Assembly: GCA_000745135.1 (NCBI GenBank)
Contig: JQNH01000001.1
Span: 1,116,001-1,180,000 of the forward strand
Length of the DNA: 64,000 nucleotides
Direction: 5' to 3'
Origin: Rhizobiales bacterium YIM 77505
GTDB lineage: Bacteria > Pseudomonadota > Alphaproteobacteria > Rhizobiales > Beijerinckiaceae
Position numbers and translations under genes: made by a program. The notes under the pieces were generated by a model. It was not told the DNA's origin. It did not search any database and saw nothing but the letters and a program-made list of their open reading frames with translations. Of this stretch, positions 24,751-35,063 are shown one piece after another; within the stretch, counting starts at the first letter, position 1, and the number at the start of each line of letters is the position of its first letter.

Positions 24751-24911
24751 GGACTTGGAGCGTCGCGTGATTGAACGATGACGCCGTTCCGGCCTTCGCC
24801 CGTCGGGCCACCTTGCCATCCTGCACGGCGCTTCGCACAATCGGATTCGATGGTTCGCGGTGGAGAGGGATCGCCCTCCACGGCCGTGCTGCAGAATCTG
24901 GGAGGACAGGG

Positions 24912-25343
24912 ATGAACGTCGAGCACATTCTCCGGGAGAAGGGCCGTGACGTCGCCACCATCGAGCCGGACCGGACGTTGCGTGACGCGGCGCGTCTCCT
25001 GACGGAGAGGCGAATCGGCGCCCTGGTCGTCACAAGTCCCGATCACAAGTCTCTAGGGATTCTCTCGGAACGGGACATCGTGCGGGCCGTAGCAAGAGAA
25101 GGGGCCGCCGCGCTCGACCATCGTATCTCGCAGCATATGACCGCGACGGTCGTGACCTGCACGAGCCGATCGGCCATCAACGAGCTGATGGAGATCATGA
25201 CCGCCCGCAAATTCCGCCACGTGCCCGTCGTCGAAGACGGCCGGCTCTGCGGGATCGTGTCGATCGGCGACATCGTCAAGTACCGGCTGGCCGAGATCGA
25301 GGATGAGCAGCGGGCGCTGCGCGAGTACATCGCGACAGCCTGA
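24912..25343 (+). CDS. CBS domain-containing protein
   Basis: 143-residue cytoplasmic protein consisting of a tandem CBS (Bateman) pair: VATIEPDRTLRDAARLLTERRIGALVVTSPDHKSLGILSERDIVRAVA and MTATVVTCTSRSAINELMEIMTARKFRHVPVVEDGRLCGIVSIGDIVKYRL. Such stand-alone pairs bind adenine nucleotides and act as energy sensors; the partner is unknown. Start supported by GGGAGGACAGGG before ATG 24912; the frame is open further upstream without support. Ends 2 bp from the convergent patatin gene. Confidence 0.93.
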   Translation: MNVEHILREKGRDVATIEPDRTLRDAARLLTERRIGALVVTSPDHKSLGILSERDIVRAVAREGAAALDHRISQHMTATVVTCTSRSAINELMEIMTARKFRHVPVVEDGRLCGIVSIGDIVKYRLAEIEDEQRALREYIATA

Positions 25344-25345
25344 GA

Positions 25346-26368
25346 TCAGCTGACGCCGGCCACGTCCCGGATCAACTCCTGGATGTCGGGCAGCGCGCGC
25401 TCGGCCGCCTGACGGCCAAGCTCGATGCATTCCTCCGCCCGGTGGAACTCGAACAGGCCGATCTTCGACAGCTTCGGGGAAATCATTGCGTCCGGCGGGT
25501 CGCCGGCCAGCCGCGAGCGCGAGATGCGGTCCTGCGTGATGTTGAAGGCGTCGACCATCACGCTGGCGATGCCAGGGGCATCGGGATGCCTGCGACCGTT
25601 GTTGCGTCCTCGGGCGCTGCTGCTCAGGAACAGACCCCAACCGCGACGCTCTTCCGCTGGCTCGGGGGGAGTGCCTTCGTCGCGCTCCGCCGAGTGCGAC
25701 TGAATGACGGTGCCGCGGATGCGGATGTCGCCGTTGAGATTGACGCAGATGACGAGATCGGCTCCGAGAGCGCGGGCTGTCGTAATAGGAATGGGGTTGA
25801 CGATGGCGCCATCCATCAGCCAGCGGCCACCGAGCTTGACCGGGTCGAAGACGCCCGGAAGCGCATAGGAGGCCCGCAGCGCTTCGATGAGCGGCCCGCG
25901 GGTGATCCAGATCTCATGGCCGGTGCCGAGCTCGGTGGCAATCGCCGCAAATCGCATCGGTAGCTCCTCGATGCGGCGATCGAACAGGTCGCGCTCGAGG
26001 AGGCGCCTCAGGCGCTCGCCTGCGATCAGCCCCGAACCGCTGATGTGAAAATCAAGCAGGCCCATGACGCGTCGCTTGGTGAGCGAACGGCAGAAGGCTT
26101 CGAGCTCGTCGAGTTTGCCCGTCGCGTAGCAGCCGCCGACCACAGCGCCGATCGAGGAGCCGGCAATCACATCCGGCACGATCCCGGCCCGCTCCAAGAC
26201 CCTCATCACGCCGATATGAGACCAGCCGCGCGCAGCGCCGCCGCCCAACGCCAATCCGATTCTGAGCTTGCTTCGGGGGTCTCGTTCCGTCACGCCCTGG
26301 CTCACGGCTACCCCGCCCCCTCCGCCGCCCAGTCCGAACGCGCGACGGGCGATCCCGTCCCACAGCAT
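25346..26368 (-). CDS. Patatin-like phospholipase (RssA-type)
   Basis: 340-residue patatin-family hydrolase. The oxyanion glycine motif GLALGGGAARGWSHIGV, the nucleophile elbow GSSIGAVVG (Ser) and the catalytic Asp in DGAIVNPIP are all present, so it should be active on acyl esters. An ATG at 26407 is also in frame. I prefer 26368 because GGAGG lies at good spacing there. The C-terminal region (FNITQDRISRSRLAGDPPDAMISPKL) is typical of RssA-type proteins. Downstream of hisI on the same strand. Confidence 0.9.
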   Translation of the reverse strand: MLWDGIARRAFGLGGGGGGVAVSQGVTERDPRSKLRIGLALGGGAARGWSHIGVMRVLERAGIVPDVIAGSSIGAVVGGCYATGKLDELEAFCRSLTKRRVMGLLDFHISGSGLIAGERLRRLLERDLFDRRIEELPMRFAAIATELGTGHEIWITRGPLIEALRASYALPGVFDPVKLGGRWLMDGAIVNPIPITTARALGADLVICVNLNGDIRIRGTVIQSHSAERDEGTPPEPAEERRGWGLFLSSSARGRNNGRRHPDAPGIASVMVDAFNITQDRISRSRLAGDPPDAMISPKLSKIGLFEFHRAEECIELGRQAAERALPDIQELIRDVAGVS

Positions 26369-26519
26369 GGCCTCATGCCTCCAGCGCCGCCCCATCCTTC
26401 CACCCATCCAGTGAAAGGCTGATGAACAACGCAGAACTGTCTAGTTTGGATGCCCCAACGGCGGGAGCTCCGAAAGGAGGTCCGGGCGGAGGGACGACGG
26501 CCGAGCGCCCGCATCGACG

Positions 26520-26954
26520 CTACAGAGCCGTCCTAAGCGCAGCCCGGCTGGGCGACGATGCGGCGCGATCAACGATCCGGTAGAAGCAGGAGCGGCGGCC
26601 CGTGTGGCAGCAGCCGTCGTCGCCACCGACTCGAACCTTGAGGAGAAGCGCATCCTGGTCGCAGTCGACCCGCATCTCGACCACGGTCTGGACCTGGCCG
26701 CTTGTCGCCCCCTTGTGCCACAGCTCCTGCCGGGATCGGGACCAATACCAAGCCTCTCCGGTCTCGAGCGTCTTCGCGAGGGCGGCGTCGTTCATATGGG
26801 CGACCATCAGCACCTCCCCGTCCTTCGCATCGACGGTCACGCAGGTGATGAGTCCATCGGCGCCAAAGCGCGGGGCCAGAACGGATCCCTCCTCAAGCTC
26901 GGTCTTCGATCCGGCGAGGGGAAAAGGCAGGGCAGATTCAGCCATTGGAGGCAT
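26520..26954 (-). CDS. hisI: Phosphoribosyl-AMP cyclohydrolase HisI
   Basis: 144-residue enzyme that opens the purine ring of phosphoribosyl-AMP in histidine synthesis. Typical motifs are [53 protein letters not shown], the Mg/Zn site [12 protein letters not shown] and the zinc Cys pair in [12 protein letters not shown]. Two in-frame ATGs (26954 and 26945) are equally possible. Gene pair with folE, 57 bp upstream on the same strand; other his genes are not in the window. Confidence 0.95.
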   Translation of the reverse strand: MPPMAESALPFPLAGSKTELEEGSVLAPRFGADGLITCVTVDAKDGEVLMVAHMNDAALAKTLETGEAWYWSRSRQELWHKGATSGQVQTVVEMRVDCDQDALLLKVRVGGDDGCCHTGRRSCFYRIVDRAASSPSRAALRTAL

Positions 26955-27011
26955 ATGAGGTTGAGGATCGATGGCAGGTCGGGGCGAGGCCAGCTACGCT
27001 CGGTCGCAGGA

Positions 27012-27647
27012 TCAGGAGCGGTGGCCGCGCACGAGGGTCAGGAAGCGGGCTTGTTCGGCAGGATCGTCCTTGAACACCCCCACGAACTGAAGGGTTACGG
27101 TCGAGGCGCCGGGCTTCTGCACGCCGCGGATGGTCATGCACAGGTGTTCCGCCTCCAGCATGACCGCGACGCCGCGGGGCTTGAGGGCGTCGTCCATAGC
27201 CTCGGCGATCTGGACCGTCAGCGCCTCCTGTGTCTGGAGACGACGCGCGAAGACATCGATGAGCCGGCCTAGCTTGGAGAGCCCCACGACCCCGCGGGAG
27301 GGGTAATACGCCAGGTGGGCCCGGCCGACGAAGGGCGCCATGTGGTGTTCGCAATGGGAGGCGAAGGGGATGTCGCGAACGAGGACGATGTCCCCATAGC
27401 CTTCCACGTCCTCGAACACCCGCTCAAGGACTTCGGCCGGGTTCTGGCCGTAGCCGGAGAACAGTTCCTCGAAGGACTTCACCACGCGCTGCGGCGTGTC
27501 GCGCAGGCCCTCGCGCGAGGGATCATCGCCCGCCCAGCGGATCAAGGTCCGGACGGCGGCTTCGGCTTCCTCCCGGGAGGGCCGCCCCCCGTTCGCCTCG
27601 GCGCGGCGGTCCGCCGATGCCGCCAGGGATGTGACGATTCCGTCCAT
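27012..27647 (-). CDS. folE: GTP cyclohydrolase I FolE
   Basis: 211-residue enzyme catalysing GTP to dihydroneopterin triphosphate, the first step of tetrahydrofolate synthesis. The zinc ligands lie in [20 protein letters not shown] (Cys, His) and [18 protein letters not shown] (Cys). Further signatures are [21 protein letters not shown] and [21 protein letters not shown]. Divergently transcribed from the Fe-S scaffold gene across a gap of about 185 bp that should hold both promoters. Confidence 0.97.
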   Translation of the reverse strand: MDGIVTSLAASADRRAEANGGRPSREEAEAAVRTLIRWAGDDPSREGLRDTPQRVVKSFEELFSGYGQNPAEVLERVFEDVEGYGDIVLVRDIPFASHCEHHMAPFVGRAHLAYYPSRGVVGLSKLGRLIDVFARRLQTQEALTVQIAEAMDDALKPRGVAVMLEAEHLCMTIRGVQKPGASTVTLQFVGVFKDDPAEQARFLTLVRGHRS

Positions 27648-27832
27648 CTGTTCTCCGCCTGTCCCGCCTTCCGGGTTGTTGAGGACGCCGGACGCCCCGC
27701 GCCCGGGTTGCAGTCATCGCACTTCTATCCTGTCCGCCGGTCCAGGGCGAATCGGGGCGGCTCGCCGCTGCCCGCGACATGACTATATTGGAGGCGTTAT
27801 CCCGGGCTGCAACGCGCGACCGGACGAGGGCG

Positions 27833-28282
27833 ATGCTGAACGAGATCTACAACAGGCGGATCCTGGAGCTTGCCGCCAACATCCCGCGGCTCGGCCGGCT
27901 GCCGGCGCCGCATGCGAGCGCCACCGCCCATTCCAAGCTGTGCGGTTCGACGGTGACCGTCGATCTGGTCCTTGACGGCGACGTGGTCACCGATTTTGCC
28001 CATGAGGTGAAGGCCTGCGCTCTTGGCCAGGCTTCGTCCTCTGTGATGGCGAGGAACATCATCGGCACGACGGCCGCGGAGCTGCGCCAGCTGCGGCAGG
28101 CGATGCGCCGGATGCTCAAGGAGAACGGCCCGCCCCCGGGAGGCAAATGGGCGGATCTGCAGGTGCTCGAGCCCGTGCGGGACTACAAGGCGCGTCATGC
28201 ATCGACGCTGCTCACCTTCGATGCCGTCGTCGAGGCCCTGGACAAGATCGAAGCTGGACGGGCGGCGGCAGCGACAGTCTAA
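27833..28282 (+). CDS. IscU/NifU-like Fe-S cluster scaffold protein
   Basis: 149-residue protein of the SufU/IscU-like scaffold family. It has LNEIYNRRILELAANIPRLGRLPAPHASATAHSKLCGSTVTVDLVLDG and FAHEVKACALGQASSSVMARNIIG, with Cys in the LCGSTV, KACALGQAS positions. The third scaffold Cys expected near the C-terminus is not obvious: VRDYKARHASTLLTFDAV has His in its place, as in this alphaproteobacterial subgroup. An in-frame ATG exists at 27779; 27833 matches the family start and has GAGGG upstream. It stands apart from the suf operon at 56-63 kb. Confidence 0.88.
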   Translation: MLNEIYNRRILELAANIPRLGRLPAPHASATAHSKLCGSTVTVDLVLDGDVVTDFAHEVKACALGQASSSVMARNIIGTTAAELRQLRQAMRRMLKENGPPPGGKWADLQVLEPVRDYKARHASTLLTFDAVVEALDKIEAGRAAAATV

Positions 28283-28284
28283 AG

Positions 28285-28647
28285 ATGATGACCTCTCCTG
28301 TCTCTCGACATCCGATGCGCCGGCTCGTCCATTGGACGATCAGACTTTACCAGCTCACCCTGTCGAGCCTCATCGGACGCCAGTGCCGTCATTGGCCCTC
28401 ATGCTCCGCCTACGCGGACGAGGCGATCCAGCGGCATGGGCTTTGGGCCGGCGGCTGGATGGGCTTCGCCCGCATCTGCCGCTGTGGCCCGTTTGGAACC
28501 TCCGGCATCGACCTTGTCCCCGAGACGTTGCCGGCCTCTTCGCGCTGGTATAAGCCCTGGACCTACGCTCGTTGGCGCGGCGTCCACTTGCCCCCGGCGA
28601 TCGTCTGCGAGGCGGTCCAGGCTGACGAGGGCCGCTCTCCGCGCTGA
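28285..28647 (+). CDS. yidD: Membrane protein insertion efficiency factor YidD
   Basis: 120-residue YidD/UPF0161 protein, thought to assist YidC-dependent insertion of inner-membrane proteins. Family core: IRLYQLTLSSLIGRQCRHWPSCSAYADEAIQRHGLWAGGWMGFARICRCGPFG with the conserved Cys cluster. It carries a longer C-terminal tail than the E. coli protein. Starts at 28285 or 28288 (MM); 28315 is a possible internal alternative. It begins 2 bp after the scaffold gene stop, so the two are co-transcribed. Confidence 0.93.
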   Translation: MMTSPVSRHPMRRLVHWTIRLYQLTLSSLIGRQCRHWPSCSAYADEAIQRHGLWAGGWMGFARICRCGPFGTSGIDLVPETLPASSRWYKPWTYARWRGVHLPPAIVCEAVQADEGRSPR

Positions 28648-28710
28648 CTTGATCCCTGGCATCCCACGCTTACCCGCCCCGTTTGCGGGAGTGAGCAAGG
28701 AGTCTTCTGT

Positions 28711-30744
28711 ATGATCACCCTGACATTCCCCGATGGCGCGAAGCGGCAATATCCTGCCGGCACCACCGGCCGCGCGGTCGTTGAAGGCATCGCCAAGTCG
28801 CTTGCGAAGCGCACGGTGGCGATGGCGCTCGACGGAAAGCTGACGGACCTCGATGAGGCCATCGCCCATGACGCACAGATCGAGTTCATCAGCCGGGACG
28901 ATCCTCGCGCCCTGGAGCTGATCCGCCACGACTGCGCTCACGTCCTCGCAGAGGCGGTGCAGACCTTGTTTCCGGGCACCCAGGTGACCATCGGGCCGGT
29001 GATCGAGAACGGGTTCTATTACGACTTCGCCCGGAACGAGCCCTTCACGCCCGAGGACTTCCCAGCCATCGAGGCAAAGATGCGGGAGATCATCGCCCGC
29101 GACAAACCCTTTACGAAGGAGGTCTGGAGCCGGGAGAAAGCACGCCAGGTCTTCCGCGAGAAGGGCGAGCACTTCAAGGTCGAACTCGTCGATGCGATCC
29201 CCGAGGGCGAGGACGTCAAGATCTACTTCCAGGGCGACTGGTTCGATCTCTGCCGCGGCCCGCACATGACCTCCACCGGCAAGATCGGCAACGCCTTCAA
29301 GCTCATGAAGGTGGCCGGCGCCTATTGGCGGGGCGACGCCAGGAACCCGATGCTCACTCGCATCTATGGCACCGCCTGGGCGAGCGAGGCGGACCTCGAC
29401 CGTTATCTCAAGCAGCTCGAGGAGGCGGAGAAACGCGACCATCGCCGGCTTGGCCGTGAGATGGACCTCTTCCACTTTCAGGAGGAGGGGCCCGGGGTCG
29501 TGTTCTGGCATCCGAAAGGGTGGACCCTCTTCCAGGAGCTCGTCTCCTACATGCGGCGCCGCATCAGGGGGGACTACCAGGAGGTGAACGCCCCCCAAAT
29601 CCTCGACAAATCCCTTTGGGAGACGTCAGGCCACTGGGACTGGTATCGGGAGAACATGTTCGCGGCCCAGTCCGCTGGCGACGAGGCAGAGGACAAGCGC
29701 TGGTTCGCGCTCAAGCCTATGAACTGTCCCGGCCATGTGCAGATCTTCAAGCACGGCCTCAAGTCCTATCGCGATCTGCCGCTGAGACTTGCGGAATTCG
29801 GCATCGTGCACCGCTATGAACCATCGGGCGCCATGCACGGACTTCTGCGGGTGCGAGGCTTCACGCAGGACGATGCCCATATCTTTTGCACCGAAGAGCA
29901 GCTCGCCGACGAGTGCCTCAAGATCAACGACCTGATCCTCTCCACCTATGCCGATTTCGGCTTCGACGAGATCGTCGTGAAGCTCTCGACCCGGCCCGAG
30001 AAGCGGGTCGGCACCGACGCCATGTGGGACCACGCCGAGGACGTGATGATGCATGTCCTCAAGGAAATCGAGGCCCGGTCTGGCGGACGGATCAAGACGG
30101 CCATCAATCCAGGCGAGGGCGCCTTCTACGGTCCCAAGTTCGAATATGTTCTGCGCGACGCCATCGGGCGCGACTGGCAGTGCGGCACCACGCAGGTCGA
30201 CTTCAACCTGCCTGAGCGCTTCGGTGCATTCTACATCGATCATGACGGCGCGAAGAAGACGCCGGTGATGGTGCATCGCGCCATCTGCGGTTCCATGGAG
30301 CGCTTTGCCGGTATCCTGATCGAGCATTACGCCGGCCACTTTCCGCTCTGGCTCGCCCCGCTCCAGGTGATGGTCTGCACGATCACCTCGGATGCGGACG
30401 ACTACGCGCGGGAAGTCGCAGCAAAGGCTGGGCGCGCGGGGCTGCGCGTGGAGGCTGACCTGCGCAACGAGAAGATCACCTACAAGGTGCGGGAGCACTC
30501 GCTCGCCAAGGTCCCGGTCCTCCTGGTGCTCGGCAAGCGCGAGGCCGCCGAGCGCACCGTCAATATGCGCCGGCTCGGCAGTCAGGAGCAACGGTCGTTG
30601 CCTCTGACCGAGGCGCTCGAGCTGTTGCGGCGCGAGGCGGTCCCGCCAGACCTGAGAAAAACCATCGATCCATCGAATCATGGCGAGCCCGAGCGCCATC
30701 TGACGCTCGACGGCCATCATGTCGTCGCCAGCACGGTGGCGTAA
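28711..30744 (+). CDS. thrS: Threonyl-tRNA synthetase
   Basis: 677-residue class II aminoacyl-tRNA synthetase charging tRNA-Thr. Domain order: N-terminal TGS ([19 protein letters not shown]), the second editing domain with [11 protein letters not shown] and SRGPHM-like [13 protein letters not shown], the catalytic core with zinc ligands in [15 protein letters not shown] and [17 protein letters not shown], then [13 protein letters not shown], and the C-terminal anticodon-binding domain. Normal family length. GCAAGGAG upstream supports ATG 28711. Single gene following yidD by 63 bp. Confidence 0.98.
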   Translation: MITLTFPDGAKRQYPAGTTGRAVVEGIAKSLAKRTVAMALDGKLTDLDEAIAHDAQIEFISRDDPRALELIRHDCAHVLAEAVQTLFPGTQVTIGPVIENGFYYDFARNEPFTPEDFPAIEAKMREIIARDKPFTKEVWSREKARQVFREKGEHFKVELVDAIPEGEDVKIYFQGDWFDLCRGPHMTSTGKIGNAFKLMKVAGAYWRGDARNPMLTRIYGTAWASEADLDRYLKQLEEAEKRDHRRLGREMDLFHFQEEGPGVVFWHPKGWTLFQELVSYMRRRIRGDYQEVNAPQILDKSLWETSGHWDWYRENMFAAQSAGDEAEDKRWFALKPMNCPGHVQIFKHGLKSYRDLPLRLAEFGIVHRYEPSGAMHGLLRVRGFTQDDAHIFCTEEQLADECLKINDLILSTYADFGFDEIVVKLSTRPEKRVGTDAMWDHAEDVMMHVLKEIEARSGGRIKTAINPGEGAFYGPKFEYVLRDAIGRDWQCGTTQVDFNLPERFGAFYIDHDGAKKTPVMVHRAICGSMERFAGILIEHYAGHFPLWLAPLQVMVCTITSDADDYAREVAAKAGRAGLRVEADLRNEKITYKVREHSLAKVPVLLVLGKREAAERTVNMRRLGSQEQRSLPLTEALELLRREAVPPDLRKTIDPSNHGEPERHLTLDGHHVVASTVA

Positions 30745-30824
30745 GGAAACCGCGCGGCAATGGGCCTTGGACCATCGCCGGCGCCATGGCGCCTTGCCAA
30801 GCTCCTCAACGGCGAGCTGAAGGA

Positions 30825-31550
30825 ATGTGCGGCCGGGTGATCCAGTCCAGCAGTCCCAAGCTCCTCGGCCTCGGGATCGTGGGCGGGCTGGCCGATCATG
30901 ACACCCTCAGGTCCAACGTTCCGCCGCGCTTCAATGCCGCGCCCGGCCAGGACCTCTGGGTCATCCGCCGCCATCCGACCACGGGCGAGCACTCGCTCGA
31001 TCTCCTTCGATGGGGATTGATACCGTCCTGGTGCAAGGACCGGCCTGCGCCGCCGCCGATCAACGCCAGGGCGGAGATGGTGGCGGCAAGACCGATGTTT
31101 CGCCACGCCTATGCCAAGCGTCGCTGCATTGTTCCGGTCGACGGCTTCTTCGAATGGGGGCCGGGACAAGGCGCCAGGACGAGGCAGCCTTACGCGGTTG
31201 CCATGAAGGAGGGGACTCCTTTCGGCCTCGGCGCGATCTGGGAGAACTGGAGAGATCCCGCATCGGGCGAATGGATCCGAACCTTCGCGGTGATCACGAC
31301 GCCTGCAAACGGGCTCATCGCCGCCATCCATGAGCGGATGCCGCTGATCCTTGATCCTTCGGATTACGGACAATGGCTTGGCGACGAGCCCGATCCCCGC
31401 GACCTGTTGAGGCCCTTCCCCGTCGAGCCGATGACGCTCTGGCCCGTCTCTTTGCGGGTGAACTCCGTCAAGAATGACGATCCGCACCTCGCCGAGCCCC
31501 TGACGAGCGGATCGGCCGCGGGAAAGGGACCCGATGAGGGCTTTCCTTAA
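30825..31550 (+). CDS. SOS response-associated peptidase (SRAP, YedK/HMCES family)
   Basis: 241-residue SRAP protein that forms a covalent link with abasic sites in single-stranded DNA. The catalytic Cys must be residue 2, which fixes the start at ATG 30825 (MCGRV), although the frame is open upstream. Other family residues are Asn in FNAAPGQ, Glu in VDGFFEWG and His in AAIHERMPLIL. Lies 80 bp after thrS on the same strand. No LexA box was recognised. Confidence 0.94.
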   Translation: MCGRVIQSSSPKLLGLGIVGGLADHDTLRSNVPPRFNAAPGQDLWVIRRHPTTGEHSLDLLRWGLIPSWCKDRPAPPPINARAEMVAARPMFRHAYAKRRCIVPVDGFFEWGPGQGARTRQPYAVAMKEGTPFGLGAIWENWRDPASGEWIRTFAVITTPANGLIAAIHERMPLILDPSDYGQWLGDEPDPRDLLRPFPVEPMTLWPVSLRVNSVKNDDPHLAEPLTSGSAAGKGPDEGFP

Positions 31551-31653
31551 CCGCCCTCGCGAGTGCCCTTTTTCCACCACTCTTGCCGTGTTAACCCCTG
31601 CCAGGAATGAGGAACCGCCGCCTCAGGCGGCCGATGCGGGGCCCAGCTTGACC

Positions 31654-32286
31654 ATGAAGGCTCGCCTTGGAAGAGCCGCCGTCGTGCTAGCGACGCTCCT
31701 CGCCGGCCTGGCGCCGGCGGCGGCCGACAAGATCAAGAACCCGACTGCCGTGTTTTCCGGGCTCGACAAGATCACCGGGCGGATCATCTCGTTCGAGGTG
31801 GAAGTCGACGAGACGGTGCAGTTCGGAGCGCTGCAGCTGACTCCGCGGGTCTGCTACACCCGCCCTCCGACCGAAAGCCCGCAAACCACGACCTTCGTCG
31901 AAGTCGATGAGGTCACGCTCGACAACAAGTACCGGCGCATTTTCACAGGCTGGATGTTCGCCGCCAGCCCCGGGCTGCATGGCATCGAGCATCCGATCTA
32001 CGACATCTGGCTGACCGACTGCAAAGGCGGGACCGAGGTGATTGTCGAGGCGAAGGAGCCTCGGGACGAGCCACCTCCGACCTCCCGCCGGGAAGAGCGC
32101 GAACGCCTGCGGCGTCAGACGGCCCAGCCGGGCCAGGCCGCTCCCTCGGAGCAGTTCACGGAGGGCGGCCGGCTCGATGTGGCGCCCCCGCGCGGCGTAC
32201 CGGTACAGCCCCGTCAGGCGCCGAGCCGACGCTTCTTCCCCACCAACCCGTTGGGGGGACCCGATCCCGCGGGCAACAATCGTTGA
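31654..32286 (+). CDS. DUF2155 domain-containing exported protein
   Basis: 210-residue protein with a signal peptide (MKARLGRAAVVLATLLAGLAPAAA) and the alphaproteobacterial DUF2155 core: PTAVFSGLDKITGRIISFEVEVDETVQFGALQLTPRVCYTRPPTESPQTTTFVEVDEV and GWMFAASPGLHGIEHPIYDIWLTDCKG. The C-terminal 70 residues are Pro/Arg-rich and likely disordered. Periplasmic protein of unknown function, conserved next to aat and accBC in Hyphomicrobiales, as here, where it converges on aat with a 28-bp gap. Confidence 0.9.
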   Translation: MKARLGRAAVVLATLLAGLAPAAADKIKNPTAVFSGLDKITGRIISFEVEVDETVQFGALQLTPRVCYTRPPTESPQTTTFVEVDEVTLDNKYRRIFTGWMFAASPGLHGIEHPIYDIWLTDCKGGTEVIVEAKEPRDEPPPTSRREERERLRRQTAQPGQAAPSEQFTEGGRLDVAPPRGVPVQPRQAPSRRFFPTNPLGGPDPAGNNR

Positions 32287-32314
32287 CGTCGTGAGATGTC
32301 GGCGCGCCGTCCCG

Positions 32315-32989
32315 TCAGGTTCGGGGCGCCTGGAGCGCGGCGAGGGCCTCTGCGCCGCTCACCGGACGATCGAGCGGCCAGGCGAGCCAGTCCGCTGACG
32401 CATCGAGCGCGTCGCGCAAGAGCCGCCTGTAGGCGTTCCGCGGAATCTCGATCACGCCGAAGCGGGCGAGATGTTCGGTAGCGAACTGGGTGTCGAGCAG
32501 GCGGAAGCCCCCGTGACGCAAACGGGCGACGAGGTGGACGAGGGCGACCTTGGAGGCATCCCGCTCCCGGTGGAACATGCTCTCCCCAAAGAAGGCGGCT
32601 CCGAGTCGCACGCCATAGAGGCCACCGACCAGCCGACCCGCCCGGTACGCCTCGACCGTATGACAGTGGCCAAGGTCGAAGAGCTGGCCGTAGAGGCGGC
32701 GGATCCGGGCATTGATCCAGGTCTTGTCGCGGCCGCTGCGCGGCTCGGCGCACGCTGCGATCACCGCATCGAAGTCGTGGTCAATCCGGATCTCGAAGAC
32801 ATCCGCCCGGACCGTGCGCGCGAGCCGCCGCGGTATGTGGAACCCGTCGAGAGGGAGGATGCCGCGTTCGCGCGGCTCAACCCAGAACAAGGATGGGTCG
32901 TCGGCGTCCTCCGCCATCGGGAAGATGCCCGCGGCGTAGGCCCTGAGCAGGATCTCAGGGGTGATCTCGACCCGTCCGCCGCCATGCAT
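32315..32989 (-). CDS. aat: Leucyl/phenylalanyl-tRNA--protein transferase
   Basis: 224-residue enzyme that adds Leu or Phe to proteins with N-terminal Arg or Lys, marking them for ClpAP degradation (N-end rule). Signature: [95 protein letters not shown] and [21 protein letters not shown]. Downstream of accC by 17 bp on the same strand, the usual alphaproteobacterial arrangement. Confidence 0.96.
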   Translation of the reverse strand: MHGGGRVEITPEILLRAYAAGIFPMAEDADDPSLFWVEPRERGILPLDGFHIPRRLARTVRADVFEIRIDHDFDAVIAACAEPRSGRDKTWINARIRRLYGQLFDLGHCHTVEAYRAGRLVGGLYGVRLGAAFFGESMFHRERDASKVALVHLVARLRHGGFRLLDTQFATEHLARFGVIEIPRNAYRRLLRDALDASADWLAWPLDRPVSGAEALAALQAPRT

Positions 32990-33006
32990 GGCGGAACTCT
33001 CCAGCC

Positions 33007-34365
33007 TTAAGCCTCGCTCCCAATTCCACCTGTCTTGAGGAAGTTTTCAAGCCAGTGGATGTCGTAAAGGCCGTTCTGGACATCCGGATTGCGCACCAGG
33101 GTGCGGAACAAGGGCAGCGTGGTATCGACGCCGTCGACGACGAATTCGTCAAGGGCCCGGCGCAGACGCATCAAGCACTCGTTGCGGGTGCGGCCGTGAA
33201 CGATGAGCTTGCCGAGCAGCGAGTCGTAATAGGGCGGGATCGTGTAGCCCTGGTAGACGGCCGAATCCACTCGGACTCCAAGCCCGCCCGGGGGATGGAA
33301 ATAGGTGATCGTGCCCGGGGAGGGGCGGAAGGTGGAGGGGTGCTCGGCATTGATCCGGCACTCGATGGCATGCCCCTCGATGACGACATCGCTCTGTTTC
33401 ACCGACAAGGGCGAGCCCGCCGCGACGCGGATCTGCTCGTTCACGAGGTCGATGCCGGTGATCATTTCAGTTACCGGGTGCTCGACCTGGATGCGGGTGT
33501 TCATTTCGATGAAATAGAACTCGCCGTCCTCGTAGAGGAATTCGACGGTGCCAGCGCCCGCATAGCCGAGCTCCTGCATCGCCCGCGCCACGATGCCCCC
33601 GATGCGCTCGCGCATGGCGGCGTTGAGGGCGGGGGAGGGACCTTCCTCCCACACTTTCTGATGGCGTCGCTGCAAGGAGCAGTCGCGCTCGCCGAGATGG
33701 ATGGCGCCGCCGGCGCCGTCGCCAAGCACCTGGATTTCAATGTGACGCGGCTTTTCGAGATATTTCTCGATGTACACCGCGTCGTCTCCGAAGGCGGCCT
33801 TGGCCTCGGCCTTGGCGGTGGCGATGGCGTGGGGAAGGTCATCCTCCGTCCGCGCCACCTTCATGCCGCGCCCACCGCCCCCTGCGGCCGCCTTGACGAG
33901 GACGGGATAGCCGATCTCGGCAGCGATGCGCTTCGCCTCCCGGTCGTCCGAGACGCCTCCTTCGGAGCCCGGCACGCAGGGGATGCCGAGGCGTTTCGCC
34001 GTTCGCTTCGCCTCGATCTTGTCGCCCATGATGCGGATGTGTTCCGCCTTGGGTCCGATGAAGGCGATGTGGTGGGAGGCGAGCACCTCAGCGAAGCGGG
34101 CGTTCTCGGAGAGAAAGCCATAGCCGGGATGGACGGCGTCGGCGCCGGTGATCTCGCATGCGGCGATCAGGGCCGGAATGTTGAGATAGCTGTCCTTGGC
34201 GGATGGCGGGCCGATGCACACGCTCTCGTCGGCAAGACGCACATGCATGGCATCCGCATCGGCGGTCGAGTGCACCGCGACCGTCGCGATGCCGAGCTCC
34301 TTGCAGGCCCGCAGGATCCGGAGGGCGATCTCGCCGCGGTTGGCAATGAGGATCTTGTCGAACAT
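33007..34365 (-). CDS. accC: Biotin carboxylase subunit of acetyl-CoA carboxylase
   Basis: 452-residue ATP-grasp enzyme that carboxylates biotin on AccB, the first half-reaction of fatty acid synthesis. Domain order is normal: N-terminal [24 protein letters not shown], glycine loop [18 protein letters not shown]-grasp with [19 protein letters not shown] and the catalytic [14 protein letters not shown] segment, then the C-terminal biotin carboxylase domain. Gap to accB is 17 bp, so the two form an operon with aat. Confidence 0.98.
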   Translation of the reverse strand: MFDKILIANRGEIALRILRACKELGIATVAVHSTADADAMHVRLADESVCIGPPSAKDSYLNIPALIAACEITGADAVHPGYGFLSENARFAEVLASHHIAFIGPKAEHIRIMGDKIEAKRTAKRLGIPCVPGSEGGVSDDREAKRIAAEIGYPVLVKAAAGGGGRGMKVARTEDDLPHAIATAKAEAKAAFGDDAVYIEKYLEKPRHIEIQVLGDGAGGAIHLGERDCSLQRRHQKVWEEGPSPALNAAMRERIGGIVARAMQELGYAGAGTVEFLYEDGEFYFIEMNTRIQVEHPVTEMITGIDLVNEQIRVAAGSPLSVKQSDVVIEGHAIECRINAEHPSTFRPSPGTITYFHPPGGLGVRVDSAVYQGYTIPPYYDSLLGKLIVHGRTRNECLMRLRRALDEFVVDGVDTTLPLFRTLVRNPDVQNGLYDIHWLENFLKTGGIGSEA

Positions 34366-34382
34366 GAAGCGCCCGGCGCCCC

Positions 34383-34871
34383 TTACTCGATGATCAGGAG
34401 CGGCTCGCCGTACTCGACCGGCTGCCCGTCCTCGACGAAGATGGCCGTTACCGTGCCGGCGCGTGGAGCCACGATCTCATTGAACGTCTTCATCGCCTCC
34501 ACGAGGAGGAGCTTGTCGCCGACCTCGACCCGCGAGCCGATCTCAACGAAGTTCTTCGCCTCGGGCGAGGGCTTGCGGTAAACGGTGCCGACCATGGGTG
34601 AAGGCACCATGCCGGGGTGAGAGGCCGCGGATTTCGCATTCGCCATTTCGGGGGCGGGGCTTGCGGCGATCGTCGAGGGCAGGGGCGCTGCGGAGGCTAG
34701 GGGGGCTGGCGGCGGAGCCGCCAGAGGCACCGTCACCGAGGCCGTGACCGTTCGCGCCACCCGTATGCGCAAGTCGCCCTTTTCCACTTCGATCTCCGTC
34801 AGATCGGTCTCGGCGATCAGGGTCGCGAGCTCGCGCACGAGATCGGGATCGAAGGGGCTCGCCTTAGCCAT
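34383..34871 (-). CDS. accB: Biotin carboxyl carrier protein of acetyl-CoA carboxylase
   Basis: 162-residue BCCP. N-terminal helical part ([32 protein letters not shown]), a flexible Ala/Pro linker, then the biotinyl domain with the lysine in [13 protein letters not shown]. Threonine follows the biotinylated lysine where most bacterial BCCPs have Met or Leu. An ATG at 34898 is in frame; 34871 is preferred for its family N-terminus and the AGGA upstream. aroQ, often upstream of accB in relatives, is absent. Confidence 0.95.
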   Translation of the reverse strand: MAKASPFDPDLVRELATLIAETDLTEIEVEKGDLRIRVARTVTASVTVPLAAPPPAPLASAAPLPSTIAASPAPEMANAKSAASHPGMVPSPMVGTVYRKPSPEAKNFVEIGSRVEVGDKLLLVEAMKTFNEIVAPRAGTVTAIFVEDGQPVEYGEPLLIIE

Positions 34872-35063
34872 TCCTGCTACCTTTCCGCGGACACTCATGA
34901 CAGTTCCAACGAGTCCGGCGCGGCGCCGCAGTGCGGCACCGGCCGGACCTCGGCCCGGCGAGGATGTGACGGCGACCTAGGACGAGAAACGCTCCGCGCG
35001 TCCAGGAGCCGGACGGGCCCCGTCCTCATAGTGAAAAGGCGGCCGCAACGGAAGGGGAGGAGT

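Noticed and set aside
33055-34581. 508-codon plus-strand frame opposite accC/accB
   Set aside because: Antisense to strongly recognised accC and accB; no ribosome site or domain.
34899-35063. Possible remnant of aroQ between accB and the DsbA gene
   Set aside because: No AroQ motif is visible in either strand of the 165-bp gap; only its absence can be stated.
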